A stretch of 64,000 bases of DNA from Actinophytocola sp036555685 (GCF_036555685.1 NZ_DATBKY010000299.1:1-64000); one strand, 5' to 3'; numbered from the stretch's first letter, positions 24,740 through 33,237 are shown. Made by a program: numbers and translations. The notes: generated from the letters alone by a model not told the origin.

Positions 24740-25560
24740 TCGACGCGCACCACCACCTCTGGGACCCGGGCCGGCGGGAGTACCCGTGGCTGGCCGGCGC
24801 GGCGCTGGACCCGATCCGCCATCCGTACACAGTGGACGACCTGCGCCAGGTGTCCGGCGCGGACGCCACCGTGCTCGTCCAGACCGTGTCCTCGGCGGCG
24901 GAGACGGACGAGTTCCTGGCGACGGCCGCGGCGAGCGGCGGGTTCGTCGTGGGCGTCGTCGGCTGGGTGGACCTGACCGCGCCGGACGTCGCCGACCGGC
25001 TGGCCGCGCTCCCGCACCGCGACCTGCTCGCCGGCATCCGCCACCAGGTCGAGAACGAGCCGGACCCGGACTGGCTCCTGCGCCCGGACGTCCTGCGCGG
25101 CCTGCGGGCGGTGGCCGCCGCCGACCTCAGCTACGACTTGCTCGTCAGCCCGGCCCAGTACGCGTCGGCCGCCGAAGTCGCGGACCGGTTGCCCGACGCG
25201 CGCCTGGTCCTCGACCACGCGGGCAAGCCGCCGATCGCGTCCGGCGCGCTCATCGCGTGGGCCACCGCGATCGGCGCGATCGCCCGGCGCCCCAACGTGT
25301 TCTGCAAGCTGTCCGGCCTGGTCACCGAGGCGGACTGGACGTCGTGGCAGGTCGGCGACCTGGCCCCGTACGCCGAGCACGTGCTGGAGGTGTTCGGCCC
25401 GGACCGCGTCCTGTTCGGCTCCGACTGGCCGGTGTGCGAGCTGGCCGCCACCTACGCACAGGTCACCGAGACCGCCCGCGCCCTGACCGAGGCCCTGTCC
25501 GGCGCCGAGCGGCGGGAGGTCTTCGAGGGCACCGCGCGGCGCGCGTACCGGTTGTCCTAG
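24736..25560 (+). CDS. amidohydrolase-family lactonase, candidate L-fuconolactonase
   Basis: A 274-residue amidohydrolase_2 protein, beginning MIDAHHHLWDPGRREYPWL. The HxH metal motif (HHH, residues 5-7), VLDHAGKPP and FGSDWPVCEL (metal-site Asp) match the 2-pyrone-4,6-dicarboxylate/fuconolactonase branch. It would hydrolyse L-fuconolactone to L-fuconate between the reductase and dehydratase steps. It is the last gene of the mutarotase-AKR-lactonase operon. A TACACAGTGGAC word lies in the HPYTVDDL codons. Its end overlaps the convergent proline-rich protein gene by 4 bp. Confidence 0.92.
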   Translation: MIDAHHHLWDPGRREYPWLAGAALDPIRHPYTVDDLRQVSGADATVLVQTVSSAAETDEFLATAAASGGFVVGVVGWVDLTAPDVADRLAALPHRDLLAGIRHQVENEPDPDWLLRPDVLRGLRAVAAADLSYDLLVSPAQYASAAEVADRLPDARLVLDHAGKPPIASGALIAWATAIGAIARRPNVFCKLSGLVTEADWTSWQVGDLAPYAEHVLEVFGPDRVLFGSDWPVCELAATYAQVTETARALTEALSGAERREVFEGTARRAYRLS

Positions 25561-26249
25561 CCGACCGTGCCGGAGTAGGCCACGCCGGCGCTGTCGACGC
25601 AGGTGCACGGCGAGCCGATGGGGGCCGCGGCGGCCAGCGGGCACGGCCCGGCGGTCGCGTAGCAGGTGGTGCCGTCCGAGGGTGGGGTCGGCTCGTCGCT
25701 GCCGTTCAGGAAGTAGAGAAGGGCGCCCACGGCGGCGGCCAGCACGACCAGCACGCCGACGATCGCGCCGGCGGCCGACCTGCGGGACGGGCGTGGTTGC
25801 GCGGGTGGGTAGGGCCCCCGCGGCGGCGGCCCGGCCGGAACGTACGGCACCGAAGGCCCGGACGGCCCGCGCGGCGGCGATACCGGGGGCGCGGATGCGG
25901 ATGGTGCGGTGGAACCGCGGGGCGGCGATGCCGGGGGCGTCGGTGCGGATTGTGCGGCGGACCCGGGCGACGCCGGAGGCGCGGAAGGAACTGGCGTCGA
26001 CGCGTGGGGCGGCGTGCCGAACGGTGCGGCGAACTGCGCGGCCGGCGTGCCCACGGGTGGCGAGGGCGGCGGCGCCGGCGTGGCCGGCGCGCCGGAGATG
26101 TTGCCCGCGATCCGGCGGCCCAGCTCGTACTGGATCGCCCGGCGCTCGGCCATCGGCAGGTCCGGCCGGCGCAGCAGGTCCTCCAGCGCGGCGGAGTCCA
26201 CCGTCTCGAAGCGGGGCTCGACACGCGGCTCGAAGCGGGGCTCGGTCAT
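25557..26249 (-). CDS. proline-rich single-pass membrane protein of unknown function
   Basis: A 230-residue protein in three parts. Residues 1-55 are charged and helical (LEDLLRRPDLPMAERRAIQYELGRRIAGN). Residues 55-155 are a low-complexity Pro/Ala/Ser/Gly linker. A membrane helix follows (AAGAIVGVLVVLAAAVGALLYFL), then a short outer tail with four Cys (CYATAGPCP, CTC) that could form disulfides. There is no signal peptide, so an N-in topology is likely. The start ATG overlaps the stop of the upstream 423-residue gene (ATGA), so the two are probably partners. No known family was recognised. Confidence 0.75.
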   Translation of the reverse strand: MTEPRFEPRVEPRFETVDSAALEDLLRRPDLPMAERRAIQYELGRRIAGNISGAPATPAPPPSPPVGTPAAQFAAPFGTPPHASTPVPSAPPASPGSAAQSAPTPPASPPRGSTAPSASAPPVSPPRGPSGPSVPYVPAGPPPRGPYPPAQPRPSRRSAAGAIVGVLVVLAAAVGALLYFLNGSDEPTPPSDGTTCYATAGPCPLAAAAPIGSPCTCVDSAGVAYSGTVG

Positions 26250-27517
26250 GACGCGGTCACCTCCATGCCGAGCAGCCTGCTCACCCGCGTCGGGGTCAGC
26301 GGGGCGAGCCGGAAGCCGGCGAGCGTGTTGACGGTCCCCTGGATGGACCGGTCGTTCTGCTTGAGGAACCGCAGCAGCGCGAACAGCTGGAGCGTCATGA
26401 TCTGGATCCGCGCGTTCTCGCGGATCACCTCGAGCGTGGGGAGCCGGCGGCGCACGTCGGCGACCGTTCGCTCCATTGTGGCCACGTCGCCGAGGTACTC
26501 GTCCCACTCGCGCTCGAGCTCGTTGATCGCGTGGTCGCGGTTGCGGATGTCCTCGATTGTGTCGGCGCGCACGGACTCGTCGATGGCGGTGTCGGACTCC
26601 AGCCGCGCCAGCAGCGCCCGCTGCGTGTCCCGCGCGACCCGCAGCCGCTCGATGGCCTCGTCGTGCAGCGGCGCCAGGTCGTTGTCCAGCGCGAACGCCC
26701 GCACGTACCCGATGACGAAGTCGGACAGCTCGTAGATCAGCACGGCGTTGCCGAACATCATGGCGGACAGCCGTTCCGGCGACTCCTCGATCTCGATGCG
26801 CGCCAGGATGCTGCGGTTGAGCTCGCCGAGGAACTCGACGGTGAGCCGCAGCGACTCGTACGAGCCGTGCAGCGACTTCTCCGCGCGCACCAGGCGCACC
26901 GCGCGGTTGCGCTCGGCCAGACCGGTCGGCAGCTCGGTCACCGCGTGCTCGACGCCGCGGTAGCGGCTGTCCTCCATCTGCATCGCGATCGACTCGATGA
27001 CCTGCCGGATGCGCACGTGCAGCTGCGCGAGCCGCGCCCGCTCGGCGGCCGGGATGTCCCGCTGGCCGCCGACGGTCGCGGTGAGCAGGTCGATGTCCTC
27101 GACGCTGTAGCGCGTCCGGATCGCCTGCACCTGCCCGACGTGCGCCTCCAGCGCCTCGCCGATCGCGCACAGGCCGGTGAACTTCATCAGCTGCTCGACC
27201 GGATCCACCTGCGTGACCTGGTAGCCCTGCGGATCCTCGGCCCACTCGATGAGCTGGCGTGCGACCTGGTGCAGCTCCGGGTCCTGCTCGCCGCCCGCCT
27301 CGCGCAGGGTGGCGGCGAGCGCGAGCTGGTGCTGCTTGGACGCGGGGTCGGCGCGCAGCCGCTCGATCCTGGTGGCGACCGTCGTGCCGTAGCGGTCGCC
27401 GACCTGGCCGACGAGCAGCTTGTAGCCGTCCGTCACCGCGTTGCTGGTGGCCTCCTCGACGCCGCGGAGCAGGCCGCTGACCAGCGCGACCACGAACATA
27501 CTGACCGGATCGAACAT
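26246..27517 (-). CDS. long helical protein of unknown function, partner of the membrane protein
   Basis: A 423-residue, mostly alpha-helical, acidic protein. The N-terminus (MFDPVSMFVVALVSGLLRGVEEATSNAV) could be an amphipathic or weak membrane helix, then comes a polar region with many Arg/Glu pairs (SRYRGVEHAVTELPTGLAERNRAVRLVRAEK) and likely coiled coil (DTRNRDHAINELEREWDEYL-like segment near residue 335). No enzymatic motif was seen. It overlaps the proline-rich membrane protein gene by 4 bp, which suggests a two-component complex at the membrane. The operon starts 87 bp from the decayed transporter. Confidence 0.75.
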   Translation of the reverse strand: MFDPVSMFVVALVSGLLRGVEEATSNAVTDGYKLLVGQVGDRYGTTVATRIERLRADPASKQHQLALAATLREAGGEQDPELHQVARQLIEWAEDPQGYQVTQVDPVEQLMKFTGLCAIGEALEAHVGQVQAIRTRYSVEDIDLLTATVGGQRDIPAAERARLAQLHVRIRQVIESIAMQMEDSRYRGVEHAVTELPTGLAERNRAVRLVRAEKSLHGSYESLRLTVEFLGELNRSILARIEIEESPERLSAMMFGNAVLIYELSDFVIGYVRAFALDNDLAPLHDEAIERLRVARDTQRALLARLESDTAIDESVRADTIEDIRNRDHAINELEREWDEYLGDVATMERTVADVRRRLPTLEVIRENARIQIMTLQLFALLRFLKQNDRSIQGTVNTLAGFRLAPLTPTRVSRLLGMEVTAS

Positions 27518-27603
27518 GGCGTGACTCCCAGGTCGTCCCCAGGTACACCCCTAGAGTCGTGCCGGATGTCCGATGCGTGACGCGATCCGCGCAGGTTCTC
27601 GAT

Positions 27604-27834
27604 CTAGACGCCCCAGCCGGCCGCCGCGCGCATGAACTCGATCCAGGTGTTCTGGTTCGTCGCGTTCGGCGTCGCGGACAGGATCGCGATCTTGCCGGCG
27701 CCGCCGATCTGCTTGGCGATCAGCTTTACCTGCGAGCGGCCGATCTCCTCAGAGCTCGCCTGGTTGATGAACACGTCGCGGGCGTCCTCGGCCGCGTCGG
27801 AGTCCAGCGTCACCACGGCGATGTCCTTGCTCAT
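27604..27834 (-). pseudogene. fragment of a rhamnose-type sugar-binding protein gene
   Basis: About 76 codons resemble the middle of RhaS-type substrate-binding proteins (VVTLDSDAAEDARDVFINQ, GRSQVKLIAKQIGG, KIAILSATPNATNQNTWIEFM). The signal peptide, first third and last half of the gene are missing. The 5' side is fused directly to the broken ATPase gene, and the 3' side ends in unrelated sequence (AAAGWGV and stop). It cannot make a working binding protein. Confidence 0.8.
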
Positions 27835-28674
27835 CCTCGCCGCGGCGCACCTCGAACGACACGTCGTGGAACACGCCGGTGCGGCTCAGCCCGTCGACTA
27901 CCAGCGCCTCGTCGCCCGGCTCGTCCTCGCGGTCCGGGTACAGCACGTCTACCGCCCGGCCGACCATGCTGCGCACCAGGCCGTTCCGGTCGATGTCGGC
28001 CATCGCTGCGGTGGTGACGAGCGCGCCGTCGCGCAGCACCGTCACCCGCTCGCACAGCTCCTCCAGCTCCCCGAGCCGGTGGGAGATGAACAGCAGCGCG
28101 GCACCGCCCTCGGCGAGCCTGCGCGCCACCCGGAACAGCCGCTCGGCCTCCACAGTGGACAGCGCGGCGGTGGGCTCGTCCATCACGATGATCCGCGCGT
28201 CGGCGGCGAGCGCCTTGGTGATCTCGATGATCTGCTGGTCGTCGATGGAGAGCCCACGCGTCACGCGGTCCGGGTCGATCGGCACGCCGAGCGCCTCGAA
28301 CAGCTCCGCGGTCCGGCGGCGCATCGCGGCGCGGTCGATGCGCCGGCCGGACCGCAGGGGCTGCCTGCCCATGAACACGTTCTCCGCCACGGTGAGGTCG
28401 GGGAACCGGGCCGGCTCCTGGTGGATCACGGCGATCCCGTGCTGCTGTGCGTCCCGCGGCCCGGTGAACCGGTGCGGCTCGCCGTCGAGCAGCAGCTCGC
28501 CGCGTCCGGCTGGTGCTCGCCGCCGATGATGCGGACCTCTGCGGACTTGCCGGCGCCGTTCTCGCCCGCGAGGGCGTGCACCTCGCCGGCGTGCAGCTCG
28601 ACCGATACGCCGCGAAGCGCCCGCACGGCGTCGAACGACTTGTGCACGTCGCGGAGCACGGGTAGCGCTGTCAC
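27835..28674 (-). pseudogene. broken sugar ABC transporter ATPase gene (RbsA/RhaT type)
   Basis: The N-terminal part from GTG 28674 (VLRDVHKSFDAVRALRGVSVELHAGEVHALAGENGAGKS) is followed by an altered Walker A end (GKSA rather than GKST). Near 28500 one base is lost, after which the sequence continues in another frame: VIHQEPARFPDLTVAENVFMGR, LSIDDQQIIEITKALAADARIIVMDEPTAALS (signature and Walker B). The second ATPase module stops at SFEVRRGE, where the sequence jumps to a binding-protein fragment. The permease genes normally between them are absent, so a deletion of several kb is inferred. Sequencing error could explain the frameshift but not the fusion. Confidence 0.85.
28150..28160. repeat. 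TCCACWGTGGA word, copy 3
   Basis: TCCACAGTGGA within the broken ATPase gene, so retained in a pseudogene. Confidence 0.6.
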
Positions 28675-28692
28675 GGCTCCTCTGTCCGTCAC

Positions 28693-28708
28693 TGTGAAAC
28701 GTTTCACA
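28693..28708. promoter_or_regulatory. LacI-type operator, perfect 16-bp palindrome
   Basis: TGTGAAACGTTTCACA is a perfect inverted repeat of the LacI/GalR class, 19 bp upstream of the broken ATPase gene start. It lies 95 bp before the divergent P450 gene, so it may now act on that promoter. No LacI gene is in the window. Confidence 0.7.
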
Positions 28709-28802
28709 AGCGTTGTCAGGAAAGGTAGTCGAGTTTCGAGCAGACAGTCAGACCTGCCGCTTGGGACGTTTCATTTCTGTTGTCCCGCCTAGACTTCCGC
28801 CG

Positions 28803-29936
28803 GTGAGCCATCCTCTCGGGGCCGCAGTGACACTCGACGAGCTCGTCACCGACCCGCACCCGGCCCTCGCGCGGCTGCGCGCGGCCGCGCCGGTGTCGTG
28901 GCTGCCCGTGCTGGGCGGCTGGCTCGTCACCCGGCACGACCTGGCGCTGCGGGTGATGCGCGACGCGGAGACGTTCACGGTGGACGATCCGCGCTTCTCG
29001 ACCGCCCGTGTGGTGGGCCCGTCGATGCTGTCGCTGGACGGCGCGGCGCACGCGCGGCACCGCGACCCGTTCGTGCCGCCGTTCCGGCCGGCGCCGGTGC
29101 GCGAGCGGTTCGCGGACTTCGTCGCGTCGTACGCGGCGTCGCTGGTGTCGGGCTTCGCCGCGGACGGTGTGGTGGAGCTGCGCTCGCGGTTCGCGGGCCC
29201 GCTCGCGGTCGCCGTGGTGGCCGACGCGCTGGGCCTCGCCGGGGCGGCCGCGGCGACCGTGCTGTCGTGGTACGAGGCGATCGTGGAGTCGGTGTCGACG
29301 GTGACCGCGGGCGGCCCGCCGACGCCGGCGGGCTCGTCGGCGGTCGGCTCCCTGCGGTCGGCGGTGTCCCGGACGCTGGCGTCGGGCGACGCCCACTCGG
29401 TGCTCGCCGCGGCCGCGCACGGGCTGACCGAGGACGAGGTCGTGTCGAACGCGGCGGTGCTACTGTTCGGCGGCATCGACACCACCGCCGGCATGATCAC
29501 GAACCTGGTGCGGCACCTCTTGCTGGCGGGTCTCGACGCGGGGGCGCTGCCGAACGCGATCGAGGAGTCGATGCGCCTGGAGCCGGCCGCCGCGGTGGTC
29601 GACCGCTACGCGACGCACGACGTGTCGCTGGGCGGCGCCGAGATCGGGGCGGGCGACCTCGTCACCGTGTCGATCGCGGGCGCTAACCGCGACCCGGCTG
29701 TCTTCGCGGACCCGGACCGCTTCGACGTCGAGCGCGCGAACGTCCGCCAGCACCTGGCGTTCGCGCAGGGCCCGCACTTCTGCCTCGGTGCCCGCCTGGC
29801 CCGCACGGAGGCGGAGCTCGGGACACGCGAGTTGTTCGCCCGGCTGCCGGACCTGCGCCTGGCGCCGGGACGTCCGCACGAGCCGCGCGGCCTGGTCTTC
29901 CGCAAGCCGCCCGAGCTGTACGTGCGCTGGGACTAG
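28803..29936 (+). CDS. cytochrome P450
   Basis: A 377-residue bacterial class I P450. The I-helix oxygen-binding segment is LFGGIDTTAGM, the K-helix ExxR is E255-S-M-R258, and the heme-ligating Cys327 lies in FAQGPHFCLGARLAR. It should hydroxylate or otherwise oxidise a small molecule using a ferredoxin partner, which is not encoded nearby. GTG 28803 is the homology-supported start (VSHPLGAAVTLDELVTDPHPAL). It shares its upstream region with the decayed transporter locus and its LacI-type palindrome. The end overlaps the convergent SnoaL-like gene by 4 bp. Confidence 0.93.
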   Translation: MSHPLGAAVTLDELVTDPHPALARLRAAAPVSWLPVLGGWLVTRHDLALRVMRDAETFTVDDPRFSTARVVGPSMLSLDGAAHARHRDPFVPPFRPAPVRERFADFVASYAASLVSGFAADGVVELRSRFAGPLAVAVVADALGLAGAAAATVLSWYEAIVESVSTVTAGGPPTPAGSSAVGSLRSAVSRTLASGDAHSVLAAAAHGLTEDEVVSNAAVLLFGGIDTTAGMITNLVRHLLLAGLDAGALPNAIEESMRLEPAAAVVDRYATHDVSLGGAEIGAGDLVTVSIAGANRDPAVFADPDRFDVERANVRQHLAFAQGPHFCLGARLARTEAELGTRELFARLPDLRLAPGRPHEPRGLVFRKPPELYVRWD

Positions 29937-30415
29937 GCCGCGTGCCGCATGGCCGCGCGGAAGAGGACCTGCTGGTTTCCCTCCACCCACGCGAGATCCT
30001 GCGTGATCGCCCGGATCCGCCAACCCGTGGACAGGCGCACGAGCCGGATGTCGTACGTGCCGCCGACCGTCCACAGTGGAGATCCGTGCGGGTTCGCCAG
30101 GCGGTGCACGCCGACCACGTTCGCGGTCGTGCGCGCCTCGTCGCCCTCGACGTCGACGAGGACGTTCGTGATCAGGTGCTGGGTCGCCTCGAGCCCGTCC
30201 ATCGTGCGCCGCCAGGAACCCTGCGCCGACGTGCTCAGCAGCTGGTCGACCGGGCCTTCCTGCGGTTCGCCGCCCCACAGTGCGGTGTAGTCCGTGCGGA
30301 CCCGGTCGGTGAACAGCGCGCGCAGCCCGGCCCAGTCGCGGCGGTCCAGACACCATCCCATCCGCACGACGGTGTCGGTGATCTCCGCTCGGTCGAGCAG
30401 CGCGCGCACGTCCAT
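29933..30415 (-). CDS. SnoaL-like/NTF2-fold protein
   Basis: A 160-residue protein with the SnoaL-like 4 fold: VRALLDRAEITDTVVRMGWCLDRRDWAGLRALFTDRVRTDYTALWGG at the N-terminus and WTVGGTYDIRLVRLSTGWRIRAITQDLAWVEGN at the C-terminus. Such proteins can be cyclases, dehydratases or ring-hydroxylating accessory enzymes; the reaction here is unknown. ATG 30415 gives the canonical start. A TCCACAGTGGA word is at 30070-30080, read there as CCA CTG TGG. Confidence 0.85.
   Translation of the reverse strand: MDVRALLDRAEITDTVVRMGWCLDRRDWAGLRALFTDRVRTDYTALWGGEPQEGPVDQLLSTSAQGSWRRTMDGLEATQHLITNVLVDVEGDEARTTANVVGVHRLANPHGSPLWTVGGTYDIRLVRLSTGWRIRAITQDLAWVEGNQQVLFRAAMRHAA
30070..30080. repeat. TCCACWGTGGA word, copy 4
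   Basis: TCCACAGTGGA within the SnoaL-like gene, read as CCA CTG TGG. Confidence 0.6.
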
Positions 30416-30488
30416 GCGCGCAGGATGCGCGGTCGCGAGCAACGGGCGCTCGAGACCCGGTCAGCCTTCCGCCGGTGTTTCGGCCACC

Positions 30489-31940
30489 ATGGTGAACGTG
30501 AACAGCCCGCTGCTTCCCGAACTGGTCGCCGGCAGTGACCGGACCGCGCTGCGCTTCGCCGCCGCGGAGCTGACCTACCGTGACCTCAACCGGCTCGCGA
30601 GTCACCTCGCGGACCGGTTGCGCGGCCGTGCACGCGTCGCCGTCTGGGCCACGCCGACGATGGAGACGTGTGTCGCGGTGGTCGCCGCGCTGGTCGCCGG
30701 CGTGCCGGTGGTGCCGGTGAACCCGAAGATCGGGGAGCGCGAGCTGACCCACGTCGTCGCCGACAGCGAGCCGGACGTCGTGCTCTCGGCGCCCAACGTC
30801 GAGCTGCCCGGCCCGCTCGCTTCGCTCGCCCGGCTGCCGGTCCAGGTCTCCCCCGCCGACGTGGTGGCCACGCCGACCGCGGCCGAGCCGGACGGCGAGA
30901 CGCCCGCGTTCGTCGTGTACACCTCCGGCACCACCGGCCCGCCGAAGGGCGTGGTGCTGCCCCGCCGCGCGCTCGCCGCCAACCTCGACGCGCTCGCCGA
31001 GGCGTGGGGGTGGACCGCGGACGACGTGCTCGTGCACGGGCTGCCGCTGTTCCACGTGCACGGGCTCATCCTCGGCGTCGTCGGACCGCTGCGCCGCGGC
31101 GGTTCGCTGCACCACCTGGGCCGGTTCTCCTCCTCGGGGGTGGGCACGGAGCTGGCCCGGGAGGCGACGATGCTGTTCGGCGTCCCGACCATGTACCACC
31201 GGCTCGTGGCGGACTGCGCGGACGACCCGGCGCTGGCCGCCGCCGTCGGCCGCGCGCGGCTGCTCGTGTCCGGGTCGGCGGCGTTGCCGGCCACCGACCA
31301 CGCGCGGCTCGCGGAGCTGACCGGCCAGCGCGTGGTCGAGCGGTACGGGATGACCGAGACGCTCATGAACTGCAGCGTCCGCGCCGACGGCGACCGCCGC
31401 CCCGGTACGGTCGGCCTGCCGCTGCCGGGCGTCGACCTGCGGCTCGTCGACGACTCCGGGACGCCGGTCGGCGCGCTGGACGGCGAGACGGTGGGCGAGA
31501 TCGAGGTGCGCGGGCCGAACCTCTTCCTCGGCTACCTCAACCGGCCGGACGCCACCGCGGAGGTCATGCGCGACGGCTGGTTCCGCACCGGCGACATGGC
31601 CGTGCGCGATCCGGACGGCTACGTCCGCATCGTCGGCCGGCGCGCCACCGACCTGATCAAGAGCGGCGGCTACAAGATCGGCGCCGGCGAGATCGAGAAC
31701 GTGCTGCTCGAGCATCCGGGGGTCGCCGAGGTCGCCGTCACCGGCGAGCCGGACGCCGACCTGGGGGAGCGGATCGTGGCATGGGTCGTGCCCGCCGGGC
31801 CGGCACCGTCGGCCGAGGACCTGGCCGACCACGTGGCCCGGCTGCTCGCGCCGCACAAGCGTCCCCGCGTGGTGCGGTTCCGGGAGTCCTTGCCGCGCAA
31901 CGAGATGGGCAAGGTGCTGAAGCGGGCGCTGGATGGCTGA
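30489..31940 (+). CDS. MatB-like malonyl-CoA (acyl-CoA) synthetase
   Basis: A 483-residue ANL ligase. The nucleotide loop VVYTSGTTGPPKGVV, RYGMTETLMN and WFRTGDMAVRDPDGYVRIVGRRATDLIKSGGYKIGAGEIENVL are visible, with the catalytic Lys near the end (EMGKVLKRAL). Length and overall pattern resemble MatB, which activates malonate or methylmalonate. It overlaps the fused carboxyltransferase gene by 8 bp, linking both to malonyl-type CoA esters. ATG 30489 is chosen; GTG 30492 is an alternative. Confidence 0.88.
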   Translation: MVNVNSPLLPELVAGSDRTALRFAAAELTYRDLNRLASHLADRLRGRARVAVWATPTMETCVAVVAALVAGVPVVPVNPKIGERELTHVVADSEPDVVLSAPNVELPGPLASLARLPVQVSPADVVATPTAAEPDGETPAFVVYTSGTTGPPKGVVLPRRALAANLDALAEAWGWTADDVLVHGLPLFHVHGLILGVVGPLRRGGSLHHLGRFSSSGVGTELAREATMLFGVPTMYHRLVADCADDPALAAAVGRARLLVSGSAALPATDHARLAELTGQRVVERYGMTETLMNCSVRADGDRRPGTVGLPLPGVDLRLVDDSGTPVGALDGETVGEIEVRGPNLFLGYLNRPDATAEVMRDGWFRTGDMAVRDPDGYVRIVGRRATDLIKSGGYKIGAGEIENVLLEHPGVAEVAVTGEPDADLGERIVAWVVPAGPAPSAEDLADHVARLLAPHKRPRVVRFRESLPRNEMGKVLKRALDG

Positions 31941-33237
31941 GGGCGCCCGCGCGGTGCTCGCCTCTGTCGCGGGCGACTTTCTCGAGTTCGAGGCGGAGGG
32001 CTCGCCGTACGGTCCGGACGGCCCGCTGTCGTGGCCCGGCTACGGCGTCGCCCGCAAGGACGCGGAGGCCCGGTCGGGCCTGACCGAGTCCGTGGTGTGC
32101 GGGCAGGGCACGGTCGGCGGCGTGGCCGCGGTGCTCGTCGCGTTCGACTTCCGCTTCCTCGGCGGCTCGGTCGGCTCGGCCACGGGCGCGCGGATCGCGG
32201 ACGCGTTCGCCCGGGCCCGGGCGGGCGGCCTGCCCGTGGTGTCGCTGATCGCGACCGGCGGGACGCGGATGCAGGAGGGCATGCTCTCGCTGCGCCAGCT
32301 GCAGGTCATCGTGGGTGAGGCGGTGCGGACGCCCACGCCGCACGTGGCGGTGCTGCGCGACCCGGCCACGGGCGGCGTGTGGGCGTCGCTCGGCGCGGGC
32401 GCGGACGTGGTGCTGGCGTTTCGCGGGGCGCAGGTCGGCTTCGCCGGTCGCCGGGTCCGGCCGGCCGCCGACGATCCCGCGTACACGGCGGAGGGCCAGC
32501 ACGCGGCGGGGAACGTGGACGAGCTAGTCACCGACCTGCGCGCGCAGCTGGGTGCCTGGCTCGCGCTGTTGTCCGGCGGGTCCGCGGCTCCGGCTCCGGT
32601 ACCTCGGGCGCTGGGTGCGCTGACGCCGGCGCCGACGGGCTGGGCGGCGGTGACGCGTGCCCGTTCGGCAGCGCGGCCGCGGGCGGTGGCGTACCTGGAC
32701 GACTACTTCGCGACCCGCCGCTCGGTCCGCGGCGACCGGGCCGGCGGCGTCGACGAGGGGATGCTGTGTGGCGTCGGCCGGCACGAGGGCCGGTCGGTCG
32801 CGTACGCGGCGCAGACCGGAACGGCGAACACGCCGGCGGGCTACCGGGCCGCGAGCCGGCTCGTGCGCCTGGCCGACCGGCTGGGCTTGCCGGTGCTGAC
32901 GCTGGTCGACACACCGGGCGCCGCCGCGGGCCCGGCGGCGGAGCGGGCGGGCGCGGCCCCGGCGATCGCGGACCTCTTCGCGACGATCGCGACCGCGCGA
33001 GTCCCGGTGACGACGCTGGTGATCGGCGAGGGCGGGTCGGGTGGGGCGCTGGCCCTGTGCTCACCGGACCGGCTGTGGATAGCCCCGGACGCGTACTTCT
33101 CGGTGATCGCGCCGGAACTGGCGGCGGCGATCCTGAAGCGCGACCCGGCGGAGGTGCCCGAGTTGGCGGACCGGCTCAAGCTCCGCCCGGAGGAACTCCT
33201 GGAGCTGGGCGTCGTACAGGGCATCGCGTCGCGCTGA
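31933..33237 (+). CDS. fused acyl-CoA carboxyltransferase (AccD-AccA-like)
   Basis: A 434-residue protein of two crotonase-fold halves. The first half has GGSVGSATGARIADAFARARAGGLPVVSLIATGGTRMQEGMLSL and the second GYRAASRLVRLADRLGLPVLTLVDTPGAAAGPAAERAG and VIGEGGSGGALAL, the patterns of the beta and alpha carboxyltransferase subunits of acetyl-CoA carboxylase. The zinc-ribbon cysteines that normally precede the AccD part are absent. It may carboxylate or, as in malonate decarboxylase MdcD/E, decarboxylate a CoA or ACP ester. No biotin carboxylase or carrier gene is close. It is coupled to the MatB-like gene. Confidence 0.82.
   Translation: MAEGARAVLASVAGDFLEFEAEGSPYGPDGPLSWPGYGVARKDAEARSGLTESVVCGQGTVGGVAAVLVAFDFRFLGGSVGSATGARIADAFARARAGGLPVVSLIATGGTRMQEGMLSLRQLQVIVGEAVRTPTPHVAVLRDPATGGVWASLGAGADVVLAFRGAQVGFAGRRVRPAADDPAYTAEGQHAAGNVDELVTDLRAQLGAWLALLSGGSAAPAPVPRALGALTPAPTGWAAVTRARSAARPRAVAYLDDYFATRRSVRGDRAGGVDEGMLCGVGRHEGRSVAYAAQTGTANTPAGYRAASRLVRLADRLGLPVLTLVDTPGAAAGPAAERAGAAPAIADLFATIATARVPVTTLVIGEGGSGGALALCSPDRLWIAPDAYFSVIAPELAAAILKRDPAEVPELADRLKLRPEELLELGVVQGIASR

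Noticed and set aside
28803..33237. Polyketide biosynthetic gene cluster
   Set aside because: No ketosynthase, acyltransferase or carrier protein is present in the window; only accessory-type genes are found.
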